Source of the DNA: Asparagopsis taxiformis
Lineage: Eukaryota; Rhodophyta; Florideophyceae; Bonnemaisoniales; Bonnemaisoniaceae
Length of the DNA stretch: 64,000 nt
Assembly (NCBI GenBank): GCA_030407315.1
Contig: JALQPE010001738.1
Span: forward strand, 1-64,000
Reading direction: 5' to 3'
Position numbers and translations under genes: made by a program. The notes beneath the pieces are model-generated. The model did no database searches and was not told where the DNA came from. It was given only the letters and a program-made list of their open reading frames with translations. This document shows, in pieces, positions 20,686-32,480 of the stretch (the first letter of the stretch is position 1; each line of letters begins with the position of its first letter).

Positions 20686-23624
20686 TTATCCTGTGGTGCG
20701 TCGGCTCGAAGAACTGTCCGTTGCGCCGCGCGCGCGAGCACGACTTGAAGCCGTGTCTGCTTGGTGATTGCGTCGTCGCTCGGAATTCAGCACGCGGACG
20801 ACGCGCCCGTCTTGCACGCCGAGACGCAAAGGAGGAACGCCGGGACGTGTAGCCGCTGCGGCCGCCGCGCGAGTGCGAGTCGTGGGACGCGCGCCACCGC
20901 GACCAGCCCCGTCGCTCCCCACCGCGACCGACGCATCACCTTCCCGTTCCGCTCCCTCGTTAAGACCGCTGACCGACTGCGTCTCGCTGTTAGACACCAC
21001 CCCCGCCGCGGACGTTTCGGGCGACCGCTGCACTAAGCCAACGATATCATTCAGCGTCGTGCCGAGGCGATGCGTGCGTTCTATCTTATCCTGGATCCTT
21101 CGAACGGTCTCCCGTTCACGCGCAGTATACACCCGACGCACCGCAGCAACACGCTCCGCGCCCCGTTGACGTTCGCCCGCGAGATTCGCTTCGACATCGC
21201 TAAGCGCGCGCTCCGCCCGTTCCTGCGCCGAAGTAGCAGCCTCGCAACGTTCTTGGAGAGTCGTGATCATCGCACGATTGCCGCTGGCAGCCCGTTCGTA
21301 ATTCGCCACGCGTTCTTGCAAGTCGCCGATGTCCTTGTGCATCCGCTCGATCCGCGTCGCATCTTCCTCGGCCTTGCGCTCTAACGTCGCCTCGCGTCCA
21401 GCCGCGTCCTTAAGTGTCTTTTCAGCCTCGTGCACGAGACTCACCGCTTCGTCGCGCGTTGCGTTCGCTTTGCTAAGGCGCGCCGCAGCGTCGTCGCGCG
21501 CTTGCGCAATCGTCGTCACCCGCGCCACCGCCTCGTCACGGCTCTGCTCGACCGACGCCAGACGCGCCAGCGCTTCGCTGCGGCCCTCCACGGCGGAAGC
21601 CATTCGCGCCAAAGCGTCGTCGCGAGCTCCTTCGAGCAACGCCACGCGCGCCAACGCCTCTTCCCGGCCCTTTTCGGCGGCGGCAAGCTGGCCCCGCAAC
21701 ACGTTCGCGTCTGATTCGGCCAAAACAGCACCCGCCTCGTTGACAGCGGTCGCCGCGTCACTTGCCGCCACGTTATCAGCCGTTGCATCGCCTGCGCCCG
21801 TGCGGCTGCCCGCAGCAGCACCGTCACCCGCGCCGCTCTTCGCCGCGCTGCTGACCGCCGCCCTGCCGTCGCCGCACTGCTGGACGCCGCAGCCCCGCCG
21901 TGGCCGGAAGACGCCGCTTTCAAGGCCTGCAACTCGTTGTAAACCTTCACGTACTCCGCGCGCAGCGCCGCGTCGAGTCGCTCGACGTCGATAGGAGCGC
22001 GCGGCGGCTCGGAGAAAAGAGAGTACCGGCCGTCTCGGAAGCGCCGACGCTCGATCGCCAACAGCGCCGCCATGCCAAGATACTGCGCATACTCGCGCGA
22101 ATCGGTCGCACGCATAACGTGCAGTTCGTTAGTTGATAGCGCGGATAATACGGCATCAACGGTAACGACATCGCGCGCTTCTAAATTCGCAAACGCGTCG
22201 CGCGACGGATTGCGCGGCGACTTGAGAAGGAGATGTGGAATTTCAGTATGCCGGTGAACGCCAAGCGAACCATGCGCCCAGTCGACGACGCCGCGCTCCG
22301 CGCTCCAAGGCAACCATTGTCCGCCCTCCTTGAAGTCCATGCCAGGCGCGAGATCGAAAACCGGAGTTTCGTCCCACGCGCACGCGCGATGCTCCGTCAG
22401 GAGACTCTCGAGATGCGCCACCGTGTACGTTCCGCCCCGCACGATCGCCGAAACGCCGACGCGCTCGATTCCCGTGATCAGTTTTTCGCTTAAGCGCAAG
22501 AAGCGGCGCTCGACGTAAGCGACGTGAAGCCACGCGGCGGCAACCATCACCACCCACTCGCTCAGAGCGATAGCCCAGAAATACGAACGAGCCTCGACCG
22601 GAACGTCGCGCCCGAGCAGTACCGACGGCGCGTAATGGAACACGCAAGGAAGCGGCACCGACAACGAGTCGGGCGCTTCCGGCCAATCGCGCGCATCATA
22701 ACGCGGGAAGAAAGCGGCGACGCGGTCATCAGGAAACTCGCGAAATTCGATATCGCGATACGTAACGAAGTAGCCCGACGTGCGCCGCAAACGCAACTCG
22801 CGCCGCGCTTCCGGGCGCATATCCGCGTTCAGGAACCATGGCACGCTCGCCTCCCCTTCGCGCTCGACGTCGTTCCACGGAACGCCGCCGTCAAGTAAGA
22901 AGCCCGCACTGGGCGCCGCGGCCCATGGATCGACTCGCGCAAATTCGTCGCGACGCATCACGCGCAACCGGGCCAAGTGGCGTACGAGTCGTTCGTCGGC
23001 TTCGTCTTCGAGAAAGTACGCGTCGCACGGTAAGTTCGCGGGGACCGCCAAATCGCACAACGCCGATTCGCGCCGCGCGTCCCACACCGCTTGCGCATCC
23101 TTGTGGCCGGGTAACACGGCATAGCGTGACACATCAGCGATGCGCGTCCACTGAAAGCGCTGCGGGTAGAAGTAGCGACGGCCCAATTCCGCCCACGTCG
23201 GCATTGGGCGTGGCATGAATCGGAACGCGATCGGGTCGTCGTAGCGCGCGCGCGGAACCGACTCGGGAGCGTCTTGCGCGGCCGACGGAAGCGAAACGGA
23301 CGCAGGCGCAGGAACCGAACGAAGTGGGACGCCGCTCCCAGAACGCGCAGCGGACGCAGAAGTTGGAGTCGCGGTCGCATCCACCGTAGCGACAACGTCA
23401 GACGACGCGACGACGCCACTGCCGCCACGGCCGCTCGCGGTTACGGGTACGGTTGAGGAGGATGCTTGCGCCATGGACATGTAATAGGGACTCTCCGGGC
23501 TTGAAAGAGAAGGGAACGCGATTCGCGCAGGGCGAGGAGACGCGTTCGTGGGCGTCGACGGTTCGTCGCGAGGCGCAGCGCCGGCGCGAAGCCAACTCGG
23601 CAGAGCGTTATCATCGCGCGACAT
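20686..23624 (-). pseudogene. GC-rich gag-like gene split by a frameshift
   Basis: Reading starts at ATG 23624 (MSRDDNALPSW) and stays open for about 580 codons. It includes an aromatic/charged globular part (PTWAELGRRYFYPQRFQW, about residues 150-167) and a hydrophobic stretch near 340-360. Between about 21900 and 21780 the meaningful frame changes by -1. From there the other frame, open to 20686, encodes a long Ala/Glu/Arg coiled coil and then a Gly/Ala/Arg-rich tail with SSSRRTTG at the end. The original frame continues as Arg/Trp-rich nonsense to 21516. Coiled coil plus basic tail suits a gag-like structural protein, but no CCHC knuckle, protease or reverse transcriptase is visible. An assembly error, a real lesion or a missed intron could explain the shift. 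Codon use is far more GC-rich than in the genes to the right. Confidence 0.5.
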
Positions 23625-23639
23625 CACGAAGCGCGATCG

Positions 23640-26571
23640 CGTGTGGCGTTAACGGAGCGAACGCGCGCGGGATGGAGCAGAAGGATGGAAGAGAGACAGA
23701 AGGATGGAAGAGAAGAAGAAGATTGGAAGAGGAGAACAAGACAGAAGAGAGCTGAAGATGTGTACAAGAACGTTACGCGCGAGGACGCGCTGTGAAGTTA
23801 GTCGGGGGGAGTGTGGTGCAATTTAAGTTGGTCAATGGAACCGATGCGAGCGCGCGCGTTTACGTTAGTCCGCAAGCATCCGTTTGAGTTAGTTTAGTAA
23901 GCGAGCGTACGCGTGGCGCCTTGATTACGTGTCACGGAGCGTCAATGCGAGCGCGTGCGCGCGTACGTTGCCACGAAACCGCGAGCCGCGCCACGTGTAG
24001 CGATTTCCGCGAATTTCCCTTTATTTCCCTTTTTGGGTTTTTTATGACGAAAGTCTTTTTCCCAAAATATTTCCCTTTTTGCGTGCGAGCGTGCGGCCGC
24101 CGCCGGCCGGCCACACAAGGACAGCCTGTCCCAAGTAAGTTAGCTATTAGTGGTCGCATGGCTTCGCACCCTACCAATAAACAGTCAGCACTTTCGCAGC
24201 TACGAGTTAAGCGTTGAGCGCGTCGCGAGGACCGATTGCGTTACGACGTTGCGTGCGGATTGCTCACGATCGCCGACATACGTGCGCGCGCGCCGCGTTT
24301 ACCGACTGTCGAATTGCGTCGCACTGCGAGACCGCGCGTTGCGTCGCCTACCGCTAGGCCAGGGATTTACGACCCCTGCGTGGATCGTGTTGAGCTCGAG
24401 TTTACTCGGTGATCTCACCCTGAGATCACGGCTTGCGCCGGCCCGCGAATCCCGTGTTGCGATCGACCCTGCGCGTTCCGCCGTTGTACCACCCGATCGC
24501 CTCCGCGACCGAGCGACGTGCGAAACGCAAGTTCACGAGCGCGTTACGGTTCAACACGCCCTGACAAGGCAAGCGATTCTAGAACTCTCTTAGTGACCGC
24601 TATCCCAGCTGGTCCTACAATAGTGCGTGGCACAAGTCAGGCCTTACTCTTGCCGCTGTACCAGCGTCTCCGGCATCGCCGTCTCTCTGTATCAGCTTCT
24701 CCTCTGCCCTTTCACGGTCTCTTCCCTGCACGTGCCACCAGTGGTGCACGTGCCCACTCATCCTTTTCCCCCTACCAGGTACCCTCGCCTGCTTGGTGGA
24801 CCACCATTCACGCTGTATCAGCTCCCTTCTTCTCCTTCTCGACCGTTGGTCACTCCCCTCACACACTAAGTGTCCGTTGACATCCGGTGTATCACCGTCA
24901 CACACTACCGTTTCAGTGTACCACTGATCCAGTGTTTGCGCCATCCCTTCTACCCCTTTAGGGTTGGCCTGACAAGCCAACCTCTCACCTGCATAGCAGT
25001 ATCACTTGAACCAAGACTCTCGACGTATCGTCTGTGTGGCCTTACAACCCACAGTCAAGCAGGCGATCCGCCTTAGCTCTACCACCTCTACCCTGAGTCT
25101 GACTACCGAGACAGGAGGGCTCGAACACCTCGCGGTGCTTAGCCGAATCGGCTCACTACCCTAAGTCGAATCGACAGCTCGGGCATTGCACTACACCCAG
25201 TTAACCCTTAAGTGGTTTGAGGACGGCTACAGCCGATGGATCCCTCCGGCAGGTTAGATCCAGCCGTTGCGGGCCCCGCTCTACCACCCGCTACCGGGTT
25301 GGGAGACAGGTGTCCGGGTTCCGAAGGATCGATCCACTCGACACAGCCCTCGGGCTACCAGAATCGCACGAGACATCCGCCTCGTGGAATCGGCGCCCTC
25401 ACTCTTGAGTTCGAAGCCTTACTCCTATCTACTCATCCTCCTTGTAGGTACAATCTATCCTACAGGGCTAAGGTCCTACAGAAGCGATATATGAGAATTA
25501 AATTTCGGACTCCTTTTTGAGTCTGGCTGATCACCACTGATTGGAGATCATCTTCATAGCTACTCGATAGATAGCTTCTTCTTCTCTTTCGTTAGCATTC
25601 TCCATCTCGAATTATTTTATCGCTTCTCAGCGAGAAAAAGCCTTACCCCTTCTAGCCGCGGGTGATTAGATATTGAATACGTCGCACACCACTGAGCTTG
25701 CGACTAAATAATATTTCTTGTGTGCTATTATACACAGGAGACGCTCCAAGAAAGTGTTGACCGAAGTTCTACACAACATCTGGACACAAGCCTCTCTCTA
25801 TTATCATATGGCTAGATCATGGTTTTGGATTGGGCTCTCTAGTCACCTATGGGAGCCTTCTCCAAAAAACCCGACCATTTTCCGTGCTCGAAACGAATAC
25901 CTAGCGTATCTCCCCCGTCTAGGTAGTCCTGGAGCCCTCACAAAGGCTTTTTTGCTTTCAACTTTTTATTGAGAATAATTTTCTCACTGGAATTGCATGC
26001 TGAGTCCAGCTTCTACTCAGCTGTTTTTGTACTCGCCTCGATTACCCCCTTGTTCGTGTAGAGTGCTTCCCCGAGTCTGAGCGCTGCCTGTATAGGTCGG
26101 CCCGTCACCTATGCCGACAGTCCGATCGCAGCTTCGGGGTCTCCACATCGCTTCCAAAATTCCTTCCGAGAAACTTTCTTCGATAGTGACTGACCCTTGC
26201 TACAAACGTTTTCATCCGTCTGGACAGTTTCCTTCCCCATTATCCCCTGTTAAACCCCATTCTCTCAGCCGCTATTTCTTAAATCGAGGCTTACTTGCCA
26301 GAAATGGGCGTCAAATTGGCTGGAACTATCTGCTCGTCTCAAGACTTCTCGTCTGTTGCCACGAGGAGGTCAGTTCCTGGAGGATGTCTTCCAAAAACGA
26401 ACACCACCCTCGTCCTGTTAGCCATACAGCACGCTGACAGCATCACACGCGGCAGAGCCGAAAATTGTCAGTCCCATGTCTCGTTCAAAACACTTCCAAA
26501 ATTTCTATCGAAATTTTGTAGTTTCAAAAAGCGATTTATTTTTGCCTAGAATTGAGCGTGCGAAAGTGCGC
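23640..26571. other. Gene-free stretch upstream of the gag-like gene
   Basis: The first part (to about 24560) shares the CpG-rich composition of the gag-like gene. The remainder (24600-26560) falls to ordinary composition. It carries loosely recurring words such as TGTACCA and TGTATCA, but no long repeat, tRNA or open gene was recognised. The frames of 60-150 codons overlap on both strands and lack domains. If the gag-like gene belongs to an LTR element, its leader and 5' LTR would lie here, but no LTR pair was found. Confidence 0.4.
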
Positions 26572-29216
26572 TCAATAAGTATCAAACAAATTGGCATACT
26601 TATGACATACTGCGGACTGTTGCTGCTCAACTCGGAGTAAACTCGTTCCCCGGAATGCTTCACGCCAGCCCTCATCGAACCAGCGCGCGACGTCGAACAT
26701 TTGACGACCCACCTTGCGGTATGTCCGGCCTCTTACATTTGCGATGCTCAATGCAGCGCTATATTTGATGATGAGTAGTATGTGCTCTGTCACCATAAAC
26801 GCAATCAGATTCCTGCTCTCTGCCGCCGGTCCGAACAAGTCGCTCAAACTGTCCGCCGTAAACACCAGCAACGCCACATTAGTCACAGTCGATGCGACAT
26901 TGAGCATCTCTAGAATCTGATACCATGCCCCTATATCTGCAGCGTCGTCTGCGTTGACCCTTTGCGATAAACGCAAGATCTTCCATCCGTCTGTTCGGAT
27001 TTCAACCATATTGTTCAAAACGGCCACAGCGCTGGCCAGCGGAAACGCTACACCGAATAACACAATGTATCCGAATTGGATCACAAGCTCCGCGTAATCG
27101 TCCAATGTTCCCTCGTATACTGCCAACTTGGATTCGCGGACATATCGGTTGTCCGCTGTACAGATATTAACTCCTCTGCCGTGGCTTTTTGCACTGGTCG
27201 CTTCATGCTTTCCATCCTTGTATCTGGAATACCACTGCTTTCCGCGAGAAACCACGAAAGGCATGATTACCTCCATCAGCTGTCCAACAGTAGCCTTGGT
27301 CAGAACTAACGAAGCTAGTTGCGTCTCCAGTTCAGCCATGCAGTCCCCTTCAGTTGCGAGGCAGCTGTTTTGCAGATTCGATCGTACAAACGCAATATAG
27401 AACAATGACATGTCTATCAGAAAACACCAGTCAGCAGCTATCCCTCCGCAGTCGCACATAACGTGTCTAGAACTTACAATTCGATACAAACTGAAATGCG
27501 AAGCGTTTGTAAACCAGACTGTTTTCAAACAGCTGGTTCGTCCGATGGTTCTCTCTTTGCGTTAACCGAAGTGAAACCAATCGCCAAACTGAATCAAACA
27601 CCGTGATCAAAATTCCATTCACCACACCAGGAAACGCTTCCGCAACGGCTGAACTAGTCCGCCTCCCAACATACTGCACAATTTCATCACGAAACCATAA
27701 AAGAAGAAATGTAATACTGCCCACAAGTAGAACGAACAATATCGTTACGCCTAACGATTGCAACTTGGCATTACGTGCCTCTCGAGGCTCTTGAAACGAG
27801 TTGCGAGGTAAATCTGAAACTCGCACTTGACCCGCCCGCGATACTCCTTCTTCGATGTCCGATGTTTCCGCTTCCTCTTCGACAAGATCAGCTAATGACA
27901 CAAACCCACCCTTGCAGTAAAATCCATAGCGCATTTCTCCCTCATATTGCGGTCGCGTATCTTCCGCCATCTCTTCCAAATAGTCGTTGAGTCCCCATTC
28001 AACGTTGATATCTGCACTGCGACGTTTCCATGTCTCCAGGAATACTGTCGCCCATATCACTAGACTCAGTGAGAATATCCATCGCAATGCCGCGATAGCT
28101 ACTTGACTGTCAAGGGTGCGACGTAAAACATATACCGGAATCGAGATTAGTGCTAGCATACATAGCCGCTGTGCGTAGAAACTGACAAATACAAAGTAAT
28201 ACGATACTCTTGCTAAAGGGATAGACGTTAGATCAGAAAATGCACGAGCACCAGATGTTCATCCCGAACTTGTGCAACATACCTCCTAGATAATTTTTCA
28301 AGTCGTTGAATGGTGGAACATAGGTCGGGTCCCATATCCTAGCCCATACAGTTTTTGAGATTAGACTTCTCTGCTCCAGTTTGGAATGCAAACAAAAAGC
28401 CTGCAGAACCGTTTGGTCATACAGTAACTTTTCAATGTTGAGATCACAACCCCAATCTTCCTTAGATTGCAATACTGCCAAGATGATTATCGCTCTATCA
28501 GCGGGACAAAAGTAACATCTCCTCTCGCCCCGTTCTGCATGATTCTTGAATACTTCCTCTCTCTCAAATGAGAACTTGAGATATCCACTTCCATACTTTT
28601 CTTTCAATTTCAGTTCCAGGTTCACATCAATCGCTTTTTGCTTCATTTGTTCCTCCGCGAGTGACAATCGAACAAGAATGATCTTCTCGGATGGAATGAA
28701 CAGTTGCGAAAACACGAACCCTGCACTCTTCAGACGTGTGAGGATTTGCACACGGTCACGGATTAATTTCCTACTCCTCTCGTCCAATTCGGTTTCCCCA
28801 TCAGCCGTCTGTGTATGTTGCTGTCCAATGCTATTAATCCCTCCGTTGGCCGTCTTACCACTGCTGCTCACATTGCTTCCATCTTCCTGTACCGTAGAAG
28901 GCTGAATCTTCTCGTCCTCATCTGTATTTCTTCTCACTCTCTTCAGACAGGGTGGCATCGGAAATGTCAGGACAAAATCCCAGCCCCATGCAGGTTCTAC
29001 ACCATACACATTGCTGCTTTGCACGGTTGCTTCGACGTTTCGTTCGATACTCGTCGTGTCAGGTAGGCTCAGTTGCTGTGAAAGTATATTTTCTGGAGAT
29101 TGTTCCAATGGTAAGGATCTTGCATCTTCGAACTCTTCATCGGACTGACTGTCGGTTTCCATCTGGTTAGCTAGACGTGTTGGAATGACGGCATCTATAC
29201 TAGGTGACCGCGCCAT
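26572..29216 (-). CDS. Anoctamin/TMEM16-family membrane protein (three exons)
   Basis: Joining 29216-28283, 28212-27478 and 27413-26572 gives one 836-residue frame. The introns are 70 bp (GTATGT...TTTAG) and 64 bp (GTAAGT...GATAG), and the frame is maintained at both. Exon 1 has an acidic, disordered N-terminus followed by the cytoplasmic domain. The junction YLGARVSYYFVFVSFYAQRL and the block FLETWKRRSADINVEWG match the first transmembrane region of anoctamins. RENHRT...FENSLVYKRFAFQFVSNY then continues over intron 2 into MSLFYIAF, a hallmark of the family. DYAELVIQFGYIVLFGVAFPL and WYQILEML follow in exon 3. Anoctamins are Ca2+-activated chloride channels or lipid scramblases; which activity applies here cannot be told. 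The start is the first ATG with a plausible N-terminus; another in-frame ATG lies upstream at 29291. Confidence 0.88.
27414..27477 (-). other. Intron 2 of the anoctamin gene
   Basis: 64 bp, donor GTAAGT and acceptor GATAG. The junction restores a tyrosine codon split 1+2 and the conserved FQFVSNYMSLFY block. Without splicing the frame stops after three codons. Confidence 0.85.
28213..28282 (-). other. Intron 1 of the anoctamin gene
   Basis: 70 bp, donor GTATGT and acceptor CCTTTAG. Splicing joins NYLG to ARVSYYFVFVSFY, restoring the first membrane segment. An alternative acceptor six bases downstream (CAAGAG) would also keep the frame but fits less well. Confidence 0.78.
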
Positions 29217-29669
29217 ATTATTTGCGGAAAATGGCAGGTGTGAGCCTGGCAAGCTAGGAAAGTGAATTACCGTGATGGTTGTGTTGCACAATCATGTGAA
29301 TGATGAATGGCATGTTACATTATGGACCGACACTAATTGGGCGGGCTTACTGAAGTCATCACGATGTGAGATCAAAGCAAGTCCGAGCCACGGCCGTTGG
29401 GTACAGCCAAAGTCGATACATGGGAAGTGGGATGCTAAAATTTTATTGTCAAACAATGCTTGACTGCTATAGAAAACTATTATACAACGGAAAAGCGGCA
29501 AAGTAGAACTTCTGGAAGAGAACAACGTTCCAGATTGGCCTAGCCATGCTGTCGAGATGTAACACAACCCGACCTTGTTTGTTGATGTGGCGGCCAAGGT
29601 CAGTGATTTGAAATTTTCTATGTGACGGGAGAACAAGATATAAATGCAAGGGCGAGCTATGACGGAATT
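29217..29669. other. Intergenic region between anoctamin and DnaJ
   Basis: About 450 bp that must contain the anoctamin promoter and the DnaJ 3' end (both genes on the minus strand). Overlapping frames of about 60-110 codons show no recognisable domain. Confidence 0.45.
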
Positions 29670-30866
29670 CTATCGAAAGATGGAAGGAAACTTCCAGATT
29701 GTCTTCTGCCTATTTTTTTGTGCATGTGGCTTCTTTGTAGCCTCCGAAATGGGGTCATCGGGCCTTTGCCTCTGTTGACTACCGCTATTCTGCACTGAAG
29801 AATCGTCGTTGTCTGCAAATTCGGTTGATTCAGAGTTCTGAGCCGCCTGCGGGGTAGACGAGTGACGACGGCCATGCAAAATATTGGCTGCAGACTGCCT
29901 GCTCATAAACAAGGAACTTGATCTACGAATGGACATGCGATCCCTGGAATGAGCGTCGACTCTTTGGAATAACTCACGGACAGCGGCACGATCCTCTGAT
30001 TCAACGCGGGTAGGAAACACAATCGTGAATGATATAAACAGATCACCGCGGGTATCCGGCGCACTACGACGGGGCATACCGTGGCCGCGGACTTGATGCA
30101 CATAGCCGGGATAGATAACGGTGTCGATGCGGACCTTGAGACGTGTCGAATCGAGTGTGTTCACAACGAGTACTGCGCCTGCTAGTGCGTCTACAAGGTT
30201 TATACGCATGGTGAGATGGAGGTCATCCTGCTTCAACTGAAATTTCTCATGTGCCTTTTGGGTGATGGTGAAGACGACGTCATGAGGTAAGTTATTGGTA
30301 TATGCTGCATCACGGAATCGAATCTTATCACCGGGTCTGTAGCCGGGTCGTATGACGATGTTCAATACGGTAGGGGGCGTAGTATCACCGCTGGGCTTGC
30401 GTAATCTCCTTTTCTTGACGCAGCCTTGATACATTTCTTCGAGGGTCAACGGGAGGTCGACCTCTTTATCGGGCGCTCTCTGATCAGCGAAAAAGTTATC
30501 CTGAAAGTCATCTCTGGCGCGTCCAAATAAGCTTTCGAACAAATCATCAGCATGAACGTCATGGCCCTCTGCGGCAAACTGCTTTGCGAATCTGCGAGCA
30601 AAGGAGCGACGATATTCGGGGTCGGCGAAAGGATCGGAGGTAACATGCTGTGCGTCGTAGGCGGCACGGGAGGAAGCATCTGACAAAATTGAATAGGCAA
30701 GTACGACGGCTTTGAAGCGTGCCTCAGCTACGGTGCGTGCGGAGCCTTCTGGATGCTTGTCAGGATGCCAACGGAGACAAAGCTTTTTATACGCGCGTCG
30801 AATCTGCTCTTGGGTGGCTGTGTGGGGAATGGCGAGCTCTTTGTACGGGTCCTTTTGGGGGGACAT
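29670..30866 (-). CDS. Class II (DNAJB-type) J-domain co-chaperone
   Basis: 398 residues, single exon, starting at ATG 30866. The J domain spans about residues 5-72, with the Hsp70-activating HPD at 34-36 in LRWHPDKHPEG and helix IV ending in SRAAYDAQH. Next comes a short linker without the Gly/Phe richness or the CxxCxGxG zinc repeats of class I proteins. Then comes a C-terminal substrate-binding region (about 130-305) with FTITQKAHEKFQLKQDDL, followed by LVDALAGAVL and GHGMP. The last 90 residues are polar and Arg/Ser/Gln-rich with no domain. Such proteins stimulate Hsp70 ATPase activity and deliver substrates, probably in the cytosol or nucleus, since no leader is evident. It is divergent from chlorophyll synthase, with 312 bp between the starts. 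Confidence 0.93.
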   Translation of the reverse strand: MSPQKDPYKELAIPHTATQEQIRRAYKKLCLRWHPDKHPEGSARTVAEARFKAVVLAYSILSDASSRAAYDAQHVTSDPFADPEYRRSFARRFAKQFAAEGHDVHADDLFESLFGRARDDFQDNFFADQRAPDKEVDLPLTLEEMYQGCVKKRRLRKPSGDTTPPTVLNIVIRPGYRPGDKIRFRDAAYTNNLPHDVVFTITQKAHEKFQLKQDDLHLTMRINLVDALAGAVLVVNTLDSTRLKVRIDTVIYPGYVHQVRGHGMPRRSAPDTRGDLFISFTIVFPTRVESEDRAAVRELFQRVDAHSRDRMSIRRSSSLFMSRQSAANILHGRRHSSTPQAAQNSESTEFADNDDSSVQNSGSQQRQRPDDPISEATKKPHAQKNRQKTIWKFPSIFR

Positions 30867-31178
30867 TGCTGCTGCTGGGAGCGGAACGCGGTGATGATGG
30901 CGTTGTTATTGAAATAGCGTTGGGATTAGGGAATCGTGCGAGCAGGACGAGTCGAGCCGATGGATTGAGACGTGTTCTGTTGCTAAAAACGGACTTGTAC
31001 GCAGCTATCGAGTTATGATGAATGACTAATTTTATTATTTTTGCCCAACAAACGTTATCCAATCAAATACGTCCAACGCGTACGTAATACATTACAGTTT
31101 ACAACCTGACGATGACCTCGTCTCTCCCGAATCTCGCGCTCTACCAAAGTTCTACCGTCCTGCCCACCACCCGCTACC

Positions 31179-32351
31179 ATGCCGATCGCAGCTTTCCTTC
31201 CTTCTCATGCGCTCCCCTCCCTTCGCGCAAATTCAATACACCGCTGCCCGCTTCGCGCACCCCCACGTCCCCGACACATATGTACGCCACGCATGAACGA
31301 TGAACCCGCCCCGCCCAGCACCCCATCCAACACCGAGTCCACCACTGCCCAACCGGCTGGTCTGGGCGCTGACATGGCAGCCGCCAATTCCAGCACCCCC
31401 AAGCAGGCTGACGTTCGTCAGCTGTTGGGAATAAAGGACGCTGGCGCTACCCAGTCCAAATGGAGAATCCGGTTGCAGCTCATGAAACCAGTCACCTGGG
31501 TCCCGTTGATCTGGGGTGTCACCTGTGGCGCCGCCGCGAGCGGAAACTATCACTGGGCAGATCCGATCGACTGGGCGAAATCAATCGCTTGTATGGTACT
31601 GGCAGGGCCGCTGTTAACAGGTTATACACAGGTGATAAACGATTGGTACGATAGAGAGATTGACGCAATCAACGAACCGTACCGCCCGATTCCGTCTGGA
31701 ATCATCAGCGAGGAAGAAGTCAAAACACAGATTGCCGCACTCCTTGTCGCAGGGCTACTTGTCAGCGGCGGACTCGATGTCTGGGCTCACCATCAATGGC
31801 CTGTTAATACAGCTTTGGCTATATTTGGATGCTTCATTGCGTATATATACTCGGCACCGCCGTTAAAACTTAAACAGAATGGATGGACAGGCAGTTATGC
31901 GCTCGGTGCCAGCTATATCTCGCTGCCATGGTGGGCCGGTCAGGCATTGTTTGGCACGTTGGATTGGAAAACAATGGTTCTGACGTTGTTCTATTCATTT
32001 GCAGGGCTCGGTATTGCAATTGTAAACGATTTCAAGAGTGTGGAGGGCGATCGTGCAACAGGTATGCAAAGCTTGCCAGTTATGTTTGGTGTGGATACTG
32101 CAAAGTGGATCTGTGTCGGAATGATCGATGTCTTCCAATTGCTGGTTGCAGCGATCCTGTATGGTGTGGGTGAGAAGACTTATGCAGCTGCTATTGTTGC
32201 CCTTGTTGCTCCACAGATGTTCTTGCAGTACAAGTACTTTTTGAAGGACCCAATCAAGTATGATGTCAAGTATCAAGCGTCTGCGCAGCCGTTTCTGGTG
32301 ATTGGCATCTTGGTCGCCGGGCTGGCCGTTGGACATCACGGACCGTTGTAG
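31179..32351 (+). CDS. chlG: Chlorophyll synthase (ChlG), plastid-targeted
   Basis: 390 residues, single exon. The enzyme esterifies chlorophyllide a with phytyl or geranylgeranyl diphosphate, the last step of chlorophyll synthesis, in plastid membranes. It belongs to the UbiA prenyltransferases. The two Asp-rich substrate-binding motifs are present: NDWYDREID at 154-162 and NDFKSVEGDR at 283-292. The segment LMKPVTWVPLIWGVTCGA (101-118) and the Tyr/Ser/Ala/Pro block YIYSAPPLKLKQNGW (222-236) are family hallmarks. The first 75 or so residues are rich in Ser, Pro, Arg and Ala with few acids at the start, fitting a plastid transit peptide. Multiple hydrophobic helices follow. It is convergent with the potassium channel gene, 129 bp apart. 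Confidence 0.96.
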   Translation: MPIAAFLPSHALPSLRANSIHRCPLRAPPRPRHICTPRMNDEPAPPSTPSNTESTTAQPAGLGADMAAANSSTPKQADVRQLLGIKDAGATQSKWRIRLQLMKPVTWVPLIWGVTCGAAASGNYHWADPIDWAKSIACMVLAGPLLTGYTQVINDWYDREIDAINEPYRPIPSGIISEEEVKTQIAALLVAGLLVSGGLDVWAHHQWPVNTALAIFGCFIAYIYSAPPLKLKQNGWTGSYALGASYISLPWWAGQALFGTLDWKTMVLTLFYSFAGLGIAIVNDFKSVEGDRATGMQSLPVMFGVDTAKWICVGMIDVFQLLVAAILYGVGEKTYAAAIVALVAPQMFLQYKYFLKDPIKYDVKYQASAQPFLVIGILVAGLAVGHHGPL

Positions 32352-32396
32352 AAGTAGACGTGACAGGTTCGTATTGTAACACGCCTTGTGGATGAG

Positions 32397-32402
32397 AATA
32401 AA
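32397..32402 (+). promoter_or_regulatory. Possible polyadenylation signal of chlG
   Basis: AATAAA lies 45 bp after the chlG stop codon, followed by a T-rich stretch. The position suits a canonical eukaryotic signal; use in this organism is assumed. Confidence 0.4.
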
Positions 32403-32480
32403 AGTTTGTCATTCTATCTTTACATTAAAGCTCACTTGTACAACACACACTCATTAAATTACACATAGTCAACTACATAT

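Noticed and set aside
20768..21994. Plus-strand Arg/Ala-rich frames across the GC-rich region
   Set aside because: They are antisense shadows of the coiled-coil frame; CpG-rich DNA keeps several frames open.
22243..22686. Second minus-strand protein in the gag-like gene
   Set aside because: Overlaps the better frame entirely and is Arg/Gly-rich, as expected of an out-of-frame GC-rich translation.
24150..24593. 147-codon plus-strand gene
   Set aside because: Arg-rich, CpG-driven frame without a domain, in the same composition zone as the gag-like gene's upstream region.
25080..25440. tRNA gene
   Set aside because: GGGCTCGAAC-like and GAGTTCGAAGC words resemble T-arms, but no matching acceptor and anticodon stems could be formed.
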